Notes: generated from the letters alone by a model not told the origin. DNA of 64,000 nt from Desulfonatronum thioautotrophicum (GCF_000934745.1 NZ_JYNO01000004.1:286035-350034); one strand, 5' to 3'. Counted from the stretch's first letter, positions 1-8,262 are shown. Numbers and translations are program-made.

Positions 1-170
1 GTATAGCCGCTGATTTCCTTAACCAGATCTGATTCCTGCTCCGTGTCCAGGCCCAGGGATAGGCGCTCGCCACCACATCCGGAAGCAAGATGGATGCGGA
101 TTGGCGACTTGTCCTTGTCAGCGAAATGGTTGTCCAATTGTTCCTTCACGGAAGGCGTAATTTCAATCAT
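1..170 (-). CDS. IscA/HesB-like iron-sulfur family protein, C-terminus beyond window
   Basis: The gene runs off the left edge and only the first 56 codons are present, starting MIEITPSVKEQLDNHF. The segment SGCGGERLSLGLD holds one cysteine in the place where A-type Fe-S carriers and HesB-like proteins have their first conserved cysteine. The phrase SPIRIHLASGCGG is typical of small IscA/HesB-like proteins of sulfate reducers. The ATG is preceded by AAGGAA at a good distance. It is divergent from the HAD-like gene, so the AT-rich stretch 171-481 should carry its promoter. Family assignment is by recognition of this short segment; whether it is a Fe-S carrier or a non-canonical relative cannot be told without the C-terminus. 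Confidence 0.75.
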   Translation of the reverse strand, partial: MIEITPSVKEQLDNHFADKDKSPIRIHLASGCGGERLSLGLDTEQESDLVKEISGY

Positions 171-481
171 CGGTATTGTTCCTTGTTGTTTGAGTGTTTC
201 ATATGCATAAAAGGATGCGCTCCATTGTCCTTATCCTCGTAAGGTAAGGAAGAATATCTTGAAATGTCAAATAGGTATTGTAAATCAATAACCAGAAAAG
301 ATATTTGAAATTTCAATCGGTCCGCGACAAGCGGTCTTGCTGCAAGATGAGGAAAAAATCAAAGTTAAAATGATTGCGCTTCAACCTTGATATTTGCTTG
401 TTGCCTGCATTTAGGATTTTCAAATGGATTGTCAAATATGAGTCGCTTCAACACACCATTGCGACAAACAAGGAGATCGCC
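171..481. other. Divergent intergenic region with a partial repeat arm
   Basis: AT-rich stretch between two divergent genes. I see no gene. Positions about 388-432 resemble the right arm of the hairpin element at 960-1078 (shared pattern TTGC..GCATTTxGGATTTT). An open frame runs through here from a TTG at 374 into the HAD-like gene, but it translates the repeat and has no ribosome site. Confidence 0.5.
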
Positions 482-952
482 TTGCTGGAAATCGACGTAC
501 CCGGCTGGAAGACCCTGACACTCAAACATCTTGTTCTGGACTTCAACGGCACCCTGGCCCTGGATGGCCAGCTGTTGCCCGGTGTCCGTGAACGACTGGA
601 CAGCCTGGCCCAACAATTGGAGATTCACGTTCTCACTGCAGATACCTTCGGCAGCGTCCAGGAACAGATGCGAAACATCGCCTGCGGATTTTTTATCATC
701 CCGCTGACCGAGCAGGCCAAGGCCAAAGCCGCATATCTGGAAAACCTCGGCTCTTCCGGATGCGTCGCTGTGGGCAATGGCCGCAATGATGTGCTGATGC
801 TGCAAGCCGCGGCCTTGGGTATCGCCCTTCTCCAGGAGGAAGGGGCGGCAGCGCAAGCCCTGGCCGCCGCGGATCTGGTCTGCCGATCCGTATGCGACGC
901 CCTTGATCTCCTGGTGAATCCACTGCGCATGTCGGCGACCCTTCGAGGGTAG
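482..952 (+). CDS. HAD-like hydrolase, soluble P-type ATPase-like
   Basis: About 156 residues. Motif I is LVLDFNGTLA, the D-(F/Y)-N-G-T variant of the HAD signature seen in soluble P-type-ATPase-like proteins. The C-terminal motif is GNGRNDVLML, the usual VGDGxND Mg-binding loop. Together these are the phosphatase core without a cap or membrane part. The start is taken as TTG at 482 because AGGAG lies at 471-475, six bases upstream; earlier in-frame codons translate repeat sequence. The second motif I residue is Asn where most HAD phosphatases have the general-acid Asp, so catalysis may differ. The substrate is unknown. It stands alone, followed by a hairpin element. Confidence 0.7.
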   Translation: MLEIDVPGWKTLTLKHLVLDFNGTLALDGQLLPGVRERLDSLAQQLEIHVLTADTFGSVQEQMRNIACGFFIIPLTEQAKAKAAYLENLGSSGCVAVGNGRNDVLMLQAAALGIALLQEEGAAAQALAAADLVCRSVCDALDLLVNPLRMSATLRG

Positions 953-959
953 CAGTTGA

Positions 960-1078
960 AGAAACTCCCAATGGCTGCGTCGCTGCTTCGGCACTTACTT
1001 TTGTCAAAGACGCTTTGTCGTATTTCGCTACGAGACTGCCCAGTAAGTGCCGGATTGCTCCTTGCATTTGGGATTTTG
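960..1078. repeat. MITE-like imperfect inverted repeat
   Basis: An 11-bp perfect inverted repeat, CGGCACTTACT (989-999) and AGTAAGTGCCG (1042-1052), is the core of a longer imperfect one. The left flank AAACTCCCAATGGC matches the complement of the right flank GCATTTGGGATTTT. The loop holds a second small hairpin, CGTA (1019-1022) and TACG (1029-1032). A partial copy of the right arm lies at about 388-432, so the HAD-like gene is flanked by related sequence. This looks like a dispersed non-coding element. I know of no name for it. Confidence 0.6.
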
Positions 1079-1509
1079 AACGGACTGTGGATCAGGACGT
1101 TTTCAACATTCAGGTAAGGGGCTGCCTGAGCCATAGGTTCGACAAACCCGTTGAAATTCTACTTACAGGGTCGGAAAAAGTGAGGCGCGGCTTGCATGAT
1201 TTCGCCGTGCCACAGAAGTGCGAACGCCTTCCATACGACAGATGTCTTGAAGGACGAGACTGAGGATGCCCGGATGGCGTATTAAACAGAAATAATATCA
1301 TTAAAAAAATACTGTATATTCTCAAGGATACCAAGATAAGAGCAGGCAAGACACAAAGGAAAAACGCGAACCATCTATCGAAAAAAGTAATAGTAAAATG
1401 TAACACACATCATTATTTTCAATTAGACATCAAGCCATGAGATGCTGTAAAGAATAAGAGATAATTTGCACAGCTGAACTTTTATCAACTGAAATCTATG
1501 GAGCTAATC
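1079..1509. other. Intergenic region upstream of ABC importer operon
   Basis: No convincing gene. Short open frames exist but have no ribosome site or recognisable protein. The sequence becomes AT-rich after about 1280, consistent with a promoter region for the importer operon. A poor candidate -35/-10 pair is TTAGAC near 1424 and TGTAAA 17 bases further on; this is a guess. Confidence 0.4.
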
Positions 1510-2505
1510 ATGAAAACGAGGTTTGTCTTGTTGTTCGTTGCGACGTTTTTTCTGGTAATTACCGCCGCCAACCTTGCAACAGCCCAGAAATCACCCAGCG
1601 GCGAGGGGGTCACGATCTGGTTTGATACTGGTGGCGCGGTGGGTGGGCCGTACAACACCATCGTCCAAAACGGCGCCCAGGCCGCGGCCGATGATCTGGG
1701 CGTGACATTGCGTCTGCTTTACTCCGACTGGAGTCCGGAGAAAATGATCTCCAACTTCAAGCAGGCCGTGGCCGCCAAGCCCCACGGCATCGTGGTCATG
1801 GGGCATCCTGGGGATGATGCCTTCGCACCATTTATCAACGAGGCAGTGGCCGAAGGGATTATCGTAACCAGCGTGGATACGAAACTGCCCAGGATGGTGG
1901 CCGCCCACAAAGCCAAAGGCTTCGGCTACGTCGGCACGGATAATTATACCCAGGGCAAGGCTTTGGCCGAAGAAGCCTTGAGACGGGCCGAGTTGGAACC
2001 CGGAGACCAGGTTTTTGTCTGGGGCTTGAAGCGCTTGCAGGAGCGAGGCCGACGGGCCCAGGCCATCCTGGATGTCATGGATGCCGCGGGTATGAAGGTC
2101 GACTACTTTGAAATCTCCCCGGAGGTGGACAAAGACACATCCATGGGTGTGCCCTTGATCACTGGCTATCTCTCCAGCAACCCAAATTGCAAGATGATGA
2201 TCGTGGACCACGGTGCGCTGACCTCCCAGATGGAAAATTTTCTCCGCACAGCTGGTGTGGAACCAGGCGAAATCTTCGTAGCAGGCTTTTCCCTCTCCCC
2301 AGCTACGGCCTCGGCCATTGAGAACGGGTATGTCAGCCTTGTTTCCGAGGCCCAGCCCTACCTGATGGGCTATCTCGGGGTGCTCCAGGTGGTTTTGACC
2401 AACAAATACGGCTTCACCGGCCTGGTAGTCGACACCGGCGGTGGGATGATCGACGCTGAGAACATTGCCCAGATTGCCCCGTTGGCGAAGAAGGGTTTGC
2501 GTTAA
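1510..2505 (+). CDS. Sugar-type ABC transporter substrate-binding protein
   Basis: 331 residues. The first 26 form a signal peptide: MKTR, a hydrophobic stretch, then a likely cleavage after ATA. The mature protein has the periplasmic-binding-protein type 4 (ribose/xylose class) pattern: an N-terminal VTIWFDTGG strand, the phrase KPHGIVVMGHPGDDAF near residue 95, and a C-terminal lobe with GTDNY and QPYLMGYLG. It would bind solute in the periplasm and deliver it to the permease encoded downstream. GGAG at 1500-1503 favours the ATG at 1510 over the ATG at 1498. It is the first gene of a probable operon. Homology puts the ligand among small polar compounds such as sugars; which one cannot be read. 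Confidence 0.88.
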   Translation: MKTRFVLLFVATFFLVITAANLATAQKSPSGEGVTIWFDTGGAVGGPYNTIVQNGAQAAADDLGVTLRLLYSDWSPEKMISNFKQAVAAKPHGIVVMGHPGDDAFAPFINEAVAEGIIVTSVDTKLPRMVAAHKAKGFGYVGTDNYTQGKALAEEALRRAELEPGDQVFVWGLKRLQERGRRAQAILDVMDAAGMKVDYFEISPEVDKDTSMGVPLITGYLSSNPNCKMMIVDHGALTSQMENFLRTAGVEPGEIFVAGFSLSPATASAIENGYVSLVSEAQPYLMGYLGVLQVVLTNKYGFTGLVVDTGGGMIDAENIAQIAPLAKKGLR

Positions 2506-2547
2506 TCTGTGGGAAATGGTTCTGCATGCACCCTCTGCAAAGATTGT

Positions 2548-2573
2548 CTGATCCCCGAGTACTCGGGGATCAG
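2548..2573. promoter_or_regulatory. 26-bp perfect palindrome in mRNA leader of ATPase gene
   Basis: A 26-bp perfect palindrome with core GATCCCCGAGTACTCGGGGATC lies 43 bases after the binding-protein stop and about 75 bases before the ATPase start. Transcribed, it gives a strong hairpin with no U-tract. Hairpins here in binding-protein-dependent operons commonly stabilise the upstream mRNA or attenuate the downstream genes; that role is inferred. A dimeric repressor site is the alternative. Confidence 0.55.
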
Positions 2574-2646
2574 TTCTCCTCTTGAACCTTGTGTGCCGAA
2601 GCCCACTCAGCAAGGGCACCATAACTGTGACGGCAAGGGGACTGAA

Positions 2647-3426
2647 TTGGGGCTGATTGTCGCAATGACCAACATCTCCAAGTCCTACGGCGAGATCAAA
2701 GCCCTGGACGACGTGAGTTTTGAACTTGGTTCCAACGAAGTTGTCGGTCTTTTGGGAGATAATGGCGCGGGTAAGTCCACCCTGATCAAGATTCTTGCCG
2801 GTGTAACCCGGGCGGATGCCGGGACCATGCATATCAACGGATACCACATCGATCCTCGACGACACACCGTGGCCACGGCCCGCAAGCTTGGCATCGAGAC
2901 GGTCTTTCAGGACAAGTCACTTGGCGAAAAACAGCCTTTGTGGAGAAATTTTTTTGTTGGCAGGCACCTGACCAATAGCTGGGGTTTCATTGACGTGGCG
3001 GCCGAGATGCGCATGACCCGGGAAATTCTGGCGAACATTCTGGGGCTTCAGGGCAGCAATCTCCGACCCGAGACCATTGCCGGGACTCTTTCCGGCGGGG
3101 AGCGGCAAGGTGTGGCCATCGGCCGGGCCATGCACTTCAATTCCCGGATCGTCGTGCTGGACGAGCCGACCACGGCCCTGTCTTTGCGCGAGGTGGACAA
3201 TGTCCTGGCCTTTGTCCAGCGCATCAAGCGAGATGGAAAGGCCTGCATCTACATATCGCACAATATCAACCAAGTGCATGCCGTAGCGGATAGGTTTGTG
3301 ATCGTGGACAAGGGAAAAATTGCTTTGGACCTCCCCAAGGATGGGACGACCTTGGAAGAACTGATCAAGATTATGATCCATATTGCCGACGGCCAAGTCC
3401 CGACTTGGCCGGGTGTGCATTCATGA
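2647..3426 (+). CDS. Sugar-type ABC transporter ATP-binding protein
   Basis: About 259 residues with one nucleotide-binding domain. Walker A GDNGAGKST is near residue 37, the signature LSGGERQ near 147, and Walker B IVVLDEPTTAL near 167, followed by the H-loop in YISHNIN. Monosaccharide importers often have a double ATPase (about 500 residues); this is the single-domain form, which would work as a homodimer. The start is TTG at 2647 with AAGGGGA upstream; ATG at 2665 is the alternative. The stop overlaps the permease start (ATGA), showing translational coupling. It powers import with the neighbouring permease and binding protein. Confidence 0.88.
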   Translation: MGLIVAMTNISKSYGEIKALDDVSFELGSNEVVGLLGDNGAGKSTLIKILAGVTRADAGTMHINGYHIDPRRHTVATARKLGIETVFQDKSLGEKQPLWRNFFVGRHLTNSWGFIDVAAEMRMTREILANILGLQGSNLRPETIAGTLSGGERQGVAIGRAMHFNSRIVVLDEPTTALSLREVDNVLAFVQRIKRDGKACIYISHNINQVHAVADRFVIVDKGKIALDLPKDGTTLEELIKIMIHIADGQVPTWPGVHS

Positions 3427-4379
3427 AAGTTTGCAACGTCAACTGCACCATTTTTCTGATCCTGGGAATCATCCTGGGCATCTTCATTCTGCTCAGTCCA
3501 GAAACGTTCCTCTCTTCCCGGATCTATTTATCGTATATGTCCATTATTCCCTTTCCGGCCATCGTGGCCCTGGGGGCAACCTTCGTGATCATCAGCGGAG
3601 AAATCGACCTCAGCTTCCCCTCCACCATGGCCTTGTCCGGCTTCGTCTTTTCCCTGGTCTTCTCCATTGGGGGGCACCCTCTGCTGGGGTTATTGGCTGC
3701 TCTGGTTGTCGGCATATTGATAGGGCTGATCAACGGTCTGATCGTGGTCAAGATCGGGGTGCCTTCAATCATTGCCACCATAGGCACCCAGTTTTTCTGG
3801 AGCGGCTTCACCATGGTCATCAGCTCAGGACTGGCCATCAACATCGTGGCCATTCGGGACACATTGACTCACACCGTGTTCGTGGGACGTTTGTTCTGGG
3901 GGGTCCCGGCCCAGGCGCTCTGGTGCCTGGGGCTGGTCGCCGTGCTCTGGCTGATCCTGAACCGCCATGTCTTTGGCGCAAACGTCATGTTCACCGGGGA
4001 TAACGTCCAAACTGCCAGGGCCATGGGCATCAACGTGGGAAAGACGAAAATCGGGGCGTTCATGCTTCTGGGCGCACTGACCGCTCTGAGCGGGTCCATG
4101 GTCTGCATGGAAATGGCCAACTGGTGGCCAACCCAAGGTGAGGGCTATCTGCTGCCGGTCTTTGCCGCGATCTTTGTCGGCGGAACGTCTGTGTTCGGCG
4201 GCACGGGAACCATCGTAGGTACACTGATCGGGGCGGTGATCATCGGGATGCTCGAGGCGGGCATTGTCAGCGCCGGCTTTTCCGGTTTCTGGACCCGGAT
4301 GGCCTACGGAGTGATCGTCGTGGGCTCGGTTTCCGTCTACGCCTGGATGGACCGCAGCCGGGCGAAATTGCAGCCGTAA
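3423..4379 (+). CDS. Sugar-type ABC transporter permease
   Basis: 318 residues, almost all hydrophobic helices, of the branched-chain/ribose permease family (BPD_transp_2). The family motif EIDLSFPSTMALSG near residue 60 and the EAA-like region around GDNVQTARAMGIN near residue 195 are clear, as is the glycine-rich C-terminus FAAIFVGGTSVFGGTGTIVG. It forms the inner-membrane channel, presumably as a homodimer because no second permease gene is present. The ATG at 3423 overlaps the ATPase stop by four bases; an upstream in-frame start would lie inside that gene. Confidence 0.88.
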   Translation: MKVCNVNCTIFLILGIILGIFILLSPETFLSSRIYLSYMSIIPFPAIVALGATFVIISGEIDLSFPSTMALSGFVFSLVFSIGGHPLLGLLAALVVGILIGLINGLIVVKIGVPSIIATIGTQFFWSGFTMVISSGLAINIVAIRDTLTHTVFVGRLFWGVPAQALWCLGLVAVLWLILNRHVFGANVMFTGDNVQTARAMGINVGKTKIGAFMLLGALTALSGSMVCMEMANWWPTQGEGYLLPVFAAIFVGGTSVFGGTGTIVGTLIGAVIIGMLEAGIVSAGFSGFWTRMAYGVIVVGSVSVYAWMDRSRAKLQP

Positions 4380-4402
4380 CCTTCAGCCAAGGAAATGTCT
4401 CC

Positions 4403-5572
4403 ATGACAACGCCAAAACCCCCATGTTTCGCCCAATTCGAAAACTGGGCGGAAAAGAGTCTTTTGGATCTGGATACGGCACGTCGTGAGGGCGTAAAAAT
4501 CGCCGGGGTGTTTTGCACCTACGCGCCTCTGGAGCTGGTCCGGGCCGCCGGGGCCGTGCCCGTTTCCCTGTGTGGTAAACGGCAAGATCCCATCAGCGCG
4601 GCGGAAAGGCAACTCCCGGCCAACCTCTGTCCGCTGATCAAATCCAGTTACGGTTATGCCGTTACGGATACCTGCCCGTTCCTGGCGGCCAGTGATTTCA
4701 TCCTTGGCGAGACCACCTGCGACGGCAAGAAAAAAATGTTTGAGCTGCTCCAGAAAATCAAACCGCTGCACCTGCTCCATCTGCCCTATCTCCAGGACGA
4801 CGAGACGGCCCTGACCTTCTGGATGGATCAGATCCGGCGAATGCAAGCCTTCCTGGAACAGACCACCGGGCAGTTGATCACCCCGGACCGGGTCCGGCAA
4901 CAGATTCATGACGCAAATCGCGTGCGCGAGCTTTTGAAAAAGATTGCCTACATGGCCAGTGATCATCCGGTTCCACTTTCCGGTCAAGACGCCATGCGCG
5001 TTTTCGAGAGTTCCTCGTTTGTCGTGAATCTGACCGCGTTTACTGAATTGCTGGAAACCCTGCTTCAGGAATTGGCAGTGATGAAAGCCCAAGGCATTTC
5101 CGTTTGCCCAGCTGATGCCCCACGCATCCTGCTGACCGGATGCCCGGTGGGCAAGGGGTCGGACAAGGTCTTGAAACTGATCGAGGACAGTGGGGCCGTG
5201 GTGGTCTGCCTGGAAAACTGCACCGGATTCAAGAACTTCGATCTTCTGGTGGAGGAGAGTGGCGATCCGTTCGAGGCCCTGGCCCGCCGCTACCTGCGCA
5301 TTCCCTGCTCCTGCATGTCCCCCAATCAAGGCCGTTTCGAGCTGATCTCCAGACTGACCCGGGATTTCAAGGTCCAAGGCATTGTCGACCAGACCTGGCA
5401 ATGCTGCCACACCTACAACGTCGAAGCCCACGGAATAAAAAACCTGGCGGAGCAAAGCCTGAACATCCCGTTCCTGCATATTGAAACCGACTACTCAGAG
5501 TCGGATACGGAACAGCTCCGGACTCGCATTGAGGCGTTTTTGGAAGTGGTGGCCATGGGCCGGCCATTATGA
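4403..5572 (+). CDS. Double-cubane-cluster anaerobic reductase (HgdB/FldB-like)
   Basis: 389 residues of the 2-hydroxyacyl-CoA dehydratase subunit D family. Conserved cysteines lie in FCTYAPLELVRAAGAVP (near residue 37), LCPLIKSSYG, DTCPFLAASDFILGETTCDGKKK (near 90-115), and a C-terminal set including WQCCHTYN. This pattern and length fit the double-cubane-cluster proteins, which carry an unusual [8Fe-9S] cluster and perform low-potential reductions when driven by an ATP-dependent activator. AAGGAAATG precedes the ATG, and only 23 bases separate it from the permease, so it is probably in the importer operon. No activator ATPase of the BadF/HgdC type is adjacent; the ASKHA gene at 10988 is of a different branch. 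The substrate is unknown. Confidence 0.82.
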   Translation: MTTPKPPCFAQFENWAEKSLLDLDTARREGVKIAGVFCTYAPLELVRAAGAVPVSLCGKRQDPISAAERQLPANLCPLIKSSYGYAVTDTCPFLAASDFILGETTCDGKKKMFELLQKIKPLHLLHLPYLQDDETALTFWMDQIRRMQAFLEQTTGQLITPDRVRQQIHDANRVRELLKKIAYMASDHPVPLSGQDAMRVFESSSFVVNLTAFTELLETLLQELAVMKAQGISVCPADAPRILLTGCPVGKGSDKVLKLIEDSGAVVVCLENCTGFKNFDLLVEESGDPFEALARRYLRIPCSCMSPNQGRFELISRLTRDFKVQGIVDQTWQCCHTYNVEAHGIKNLAEQSLNIPFLHIETDYSESDTEQLRTRIEAFLEVVAMGRPL

Positions 5573-5591
5573 ATTTCTGAAAGGAGGAGTC

Positions 5592-6107
5592 ATGGCCGCG
5601 ATCATTTATGATCCTGTTCAGTTCAACAAGAAGCTGGAAAAGATGCATTTGGCCGGTGGGAAGGCGGGTGTTGCCGCGCGGCAGGCCGAGGAGCTGATTC
5701 AGGAGTTGGCCGGCAGCGACAATCTGGATCAGAAACTGAGCAGCAAGCTGACCAAGAACGGCGAGGCCAGGATGGAGAACTGCTGCAAGTTCCATCTGGT
5801 CAGCGGCCATCGGCTGGTCATGGTCAGGAAGGATGGATATTTTGTCTTCCTTTTTTTGGGCACGCACGACGAAACGGACAATTGGATCAAGAACAATGCC
5901 GGTTCCAGGCTGGACCTTTCCAGGGGGGAGGTGGTTCTTGATCCGTGCTGTTCCGTCGAAAACATGCCCGAAGAATCAATCGGGGGACGAGAATGCCCGG
6001 AGGACGATTTTTACGACAGGCCGCTACATGAAACCGTTGATCAGCAAACTCTCAGGGAGGTTTTTCAGGGCCTCTGTTCCCAATCGGGCAGAGCGGCCCA
6101 GTACTGA
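5592..6107 (+). CDS. Uncharacterised protein, possibly RelE/ParE-like fold
   Basis: 171 residues with an excellent ribosome site (AAAGGAGGAG, 5580-5590), 19 bases after the reductase gene. The middle (about residues 50-105), from KNGEARMENCCKFHL to FLGTHDETDNWIKNN, resembles RelE/ParE-like proteins that end in a histidine-rich strand (LFLGTHDE). The rest has no recognisable motif, and the acidic C-terminus CPEDDFYDRPLHE looks flexible. No antitoxin gene is next to it, so a toxin role is not supported. The tight spacing suggests co-expression with the double-cubane reductase. Confidence 0.6.
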   Translation: MAAIIYDPVQFNKKLEKMHLAGGKAGVAARQAEELIQELAGSDNLDQKLSSKLTKNGEARMENCCKFHLVSGHRLVMVRKDGYFVFLFLGTHDETDNWIKNNAGSRLDLSRGEVVLDPCCSVENMPEESIGGRECPEDDFYDRPLHETVDQQTLREVFQGLCSQSGRAAQY

Positions 6108-6193
6108 TATCTGGGGGGAACGCGCCAGGCCTGCTTTGGTCGTCCGGTGCGTTGTCCAGCTGCCGTGGGCTACGCAATGCCTAAGTTACACGC

Positions 6194-6216
6194 AGCCGGA
6201 GACTTTTTTTCCGGCT
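6194..6216. terminator. Hairpin between convergent genes
   Basis: AGCCGGA (6194-6200) and TCCGGCT (6210-6216) pair around a T-rich loop, between the convergent unknown gene and crcB. There is no U-tract after the stem in either direction, so this is at best a weak terminator. Confidence 0.35.
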
Positions 6217-6234
6217 CAGTGGCGGCAATCTGGT

Positions 6235-6606
6235 TTACCAGAGCCGGCCGAGCAGGAAGCCGCAGTAAAGTGCTCCAAGACCGATCAGGGTCTGACCGAA
6301 CACGTTCAAAAGCACGTAGAACCGTTTTCCCTGTTGCAACAGCAGATGGCTTTCAAAGATGTACGTGGAAAACGTGGAGAATGACCCCATAAAACCGATG
6401 AGCAGGATCACACGCACCTGCGCGGACATTTCAATTCCGTCCGTGAGCATCCAGGTCAGCCCAAAAAGAAAGCAGCCCATGATGTTGACCACGGCGGTGC
6501 CCCAGGGAAAATTACGTCCCAACAGCCCGTAAATGAACGCGGAGAGCCCGTAGCGGGCCATGGCTCCGAGGGCTGCGGCGAGGCAAAACAAGAGTAGTTC
6601 GTACAT
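6235..6606 (-). CDS. crcB: Fluoride efflux channel CrcB/Fluc
   Basis: 123 residues with four predicted membrane helices, the normal size for the family. The fluoride-channel signatures are present: GAMARYGLSAF near the N-terminus, the asparagine-containing GTAVVNIMGCFLFG, and GFMGSFSTFSTY with the phenylalanine-box residues. Fluc proteins act as antiparallel dimers exporting fluoride across the inner membrane. It lies downstream of the Smr gene on the same strand. I looked upstream for a fluoride riboswitch and found none. Confidence 0.93.
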   Translation of the reverse strand: MYELLLFCLAAALGAMARYGLSAFIYGLLGRNFPWGTAVVNIMGCFLFGLTWMLTDGIEMSAQVRVILLIGFMGSFSTFSTYIFESHLLLQQGKRFYVLLNVFGQTLIGLGALYCGFLLGRLW

Positions 6607-6659
6607 CAGCTGTAAGAAATGGCGTAGCGCTGGTGCGTTACACGGCGAGGCCGTTTTAC

Positions 6660-6684
6660 AATGATCGTTTCATGGACGATCATT
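6660..6684. terminator. Inverted repeat between Smr gene and crcB
   Basis: AATGATCGT (6660-6668) and ACGATCATT (6676-6684) are perfect 9-bp inverted repeats with a 7-base loop. The hairpin sits between the end of the Smr gene and crcB. A TTTT follows only in the plus direction, so its role for the minus-strand genes is uncertain; it may be an operator or a processing site. Confidence 0.4.
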
Positions 6685-6709
6685 TTATGGGTAGTAATTC
6701 CAGGGGCGC

Positions 6710-7444
6710 TCATTCTCCGGATGCCGGGAGGTCCCAGCGCACCTTCCCCTGGGTCTTCTTGCGCTTGCGCAGCAGGATGTACAGGGCGCCTGCTCCTCCG
6801 TGCTGGGGCAGGGCCGTGCAAAAGGCCAGAACCACCCGGCGCAATGGATCACGGGTGAGCCACAGGGGCAGTTCCTCGCGGATCAGAGCCTGTCCGCCCG
6901 GGGAATTCCTGCCGCGACCCGGAATGAGCAACACGCAGCGCCGTCCCAGTTGATACTGGTTGCGCAGAAAATCGTACGTGGCGTCCCTGGCCTGGAGGGC
7001 ATTCAACCCATGCATGTCCAGGTGCGCCTCCACGCTGAACTGTCCCGCCTTGAGCTTGCCCAGAACCTTCCTGTCCAGATCCTGAATGTAGCCATGCATG
7101 TACTCTTCGGAGTACGCGAGTTCAAAATCCACCGTGCCCTGAACCAGGTTGCGCAAGTAGTCCGTGACCCACAGATCGTCGCTGTTTTCCGTGGAGGACC
7201 GCTTCGAACCAGGCGTTGTCGCGGATCGTGATAGCGCAGACTCTCCGGGAACCTGCCGACCCTTGGCTCCGCCGGATATCGGGGCGACCTCGGACATGGC
7301 CCGGATGAACAGTTCGGCATCATCCTTGGGCGGTGCTTGCGGTTCCTTTACCGGTTGGGGCTTGATGGCAGGGCGTTTGGACTTTTCCCTCTTGGGAAAT
7401 TTCTTTTTGTGCGCGGAGAGGTCTTCGAGGGAGGTGAACTTCAT
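6710..7444 (-). CDS. Smr-domain protein
   Basis: 244 residues. The N-terminal 90 are lysine- and proline-rich and probably disordered (KKKFPKREKSKRPAIKPQP). The C-terminal Smr domain begins near residue 135 with the LDMHGLNALQARDATYDFL motif (LDxHG), followed by LLIPGRGRNSPGG, the HGxG-like nucleic-acid-binding loop seen here as GRGRNS. Stand-alone Smr proteins are DNA nicking or RNA endonucleases; recent work ties some to rescue of collided ribosomes. The start at 7444 gives a lysine-rich beginning (MKFTSLEDL); an ATG 36 bases upstream has no better ribosome site. Confidence 0.8.
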   Translation of the reverse strand: MKFTSLEDLSAHKKKFPKREKSKRPAIKPQPVKEPQAPPKDDAELFIRAMSEVAPISGGAKGRQVPGESALSRSATTPGSKRSSTENSDDLWVTDYLRNLVQGTVDFELAYSEEYMHGYIQDLDRKVLGKLKAGQFSVEAHLDMHGLNALQARDATYDFLRNQYQLGRRCVLLIPGRGRNSPGGQALIREELPLWLTRDPLRRVVLAFCTALPQHGGAGALYILLRKRKKTQGKVRWDLPASGE

Positions 7445-7646
7445 GATCGTGGCGTCCTGTCCTTGGGCTGTCCTGTCCATGGGCGTTCTGGTATGGCGAG
7501 GGTTGGGTTTGCAGGCCAAAGGACGGCTTGATTCGGTGTAGTGGAGTGGGTAGGAAGGTGCGACGTTGCGCCAGGAAAGGCTTTGCACAAGGCGTATTTG
7601 AAAAACGTATCCTGGCGAGTATGGAAAGGCAAGATGGAGGCGAGGC

Positions 7647-8225
7647 GTGGTCAGAATCATCGCCGGACACTGGAAGGGCCGGCGGATCAAGACGACCGAG
7701 GGCGAGGGCTATCGCCCGGCCATGGGGCGGACTCGCGAAGCCGTGTTTTCCATGCTGGCCTCGCGCGGAGTGTGCTGGGAGTCGGCGCGGGTGTTGGACG
7801 TCTTTGCCGGGAGCGGCAGCTTGGGCTGGGAAGCACTGAGCCGCGGAGCATCGAAGGTCTGTTTTCTGGAAAGCGATGCCAAGGCCTTGCGGTTGTTGCG
7901 GGAGCAGGCCCTGGCCTTCGAACGCCCTGGGCAAACCATCCGGATTCTGGCTGGAGACGCACTGCGCACCCTGGACAAATCCCCCAGGCAGCCGGGGTAC
8001 GAGGTCTTGTTTTTTGATCCGCCCTATGGCCGCGACCTTCTGGTCAAAGCCCTCGCTCTGGCAATCAGACACGGCTGGATGGCCCCGGATGCCCTGATCT
8101 GCGCGGAGGTGGAAAAACAATGGACACCATCCAGCTTGCCCCATCCCGAACTTGCCTTGCAAACCGACCGCACCTACGGTCAAACGCGAATTTGCATCTG
8201 GACCTTTGAGCACGGAACCACCTGA
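7647..8225 (+). CDS. rsmD: 16S rRNA (guanine966-N2)-methyltransferase RsmD
   Basis: 192 residues. It starts VRIIAGHWKGRRI, the hallmark of RsmD, then GRTREAVFSML, the SAM-binding motif I DVFAGSGSLGWEALSRGA near residue 50, and the catalytic motif FFDPPYG near 125. RsmD methylates G966 of 16S rRNA in the assembled 30S subunit. The start is GTG at 7647 with GGAGG about six bases upstream. It sits directly before coaD, a linkage seen in many bacteria, so the two are probably co-transcribed. Confidence 0.94.
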   Translation: MVRIIAGHWKGRRIKTTEGEGYRPAMGRTREAVFSMLASRGVCWESARVLDVFAGSGSLGWEALSRGASKVCFLESDAKALRLLREQALAFERPGQTIRILAGDALRTLDKSPRQPGYEVLFFDPPYGRDLLVKALALAIRHGWMAPDALICAEVEKQWTPSSLPHPELALQTDRTYGQTRICIWTFEHGTT

Positions 8226-8262
8226 ACCGTGACCATTGCTTTCATGGCAGGGTAAATCGACA

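Noticed and set aside
374-481. N-terminal extension of the HAD-like protein
   Set aside because: It reads through the repeat arm; AGGAG at 471-475 marks a later TTG start.
1015-1263. Open frame of 82 codons after the HAD-like gene
   Set aside because: Its first part translates the hairpin element, there is no ribosome site and no recognisable protein.
5592-6107. RelE-type toxin of a toxin-antitoxin pair
   Set aside because: No antitoxin-like partner is adjacent and it is longer than RelE; only part of the chain resembles the fold.
6607-6709. Fluoride riboswitch before crcB
   Set aside because: I looked for the conserved GG.GATGG and pseudoknot segments and found none; only a simple inverted repeat.
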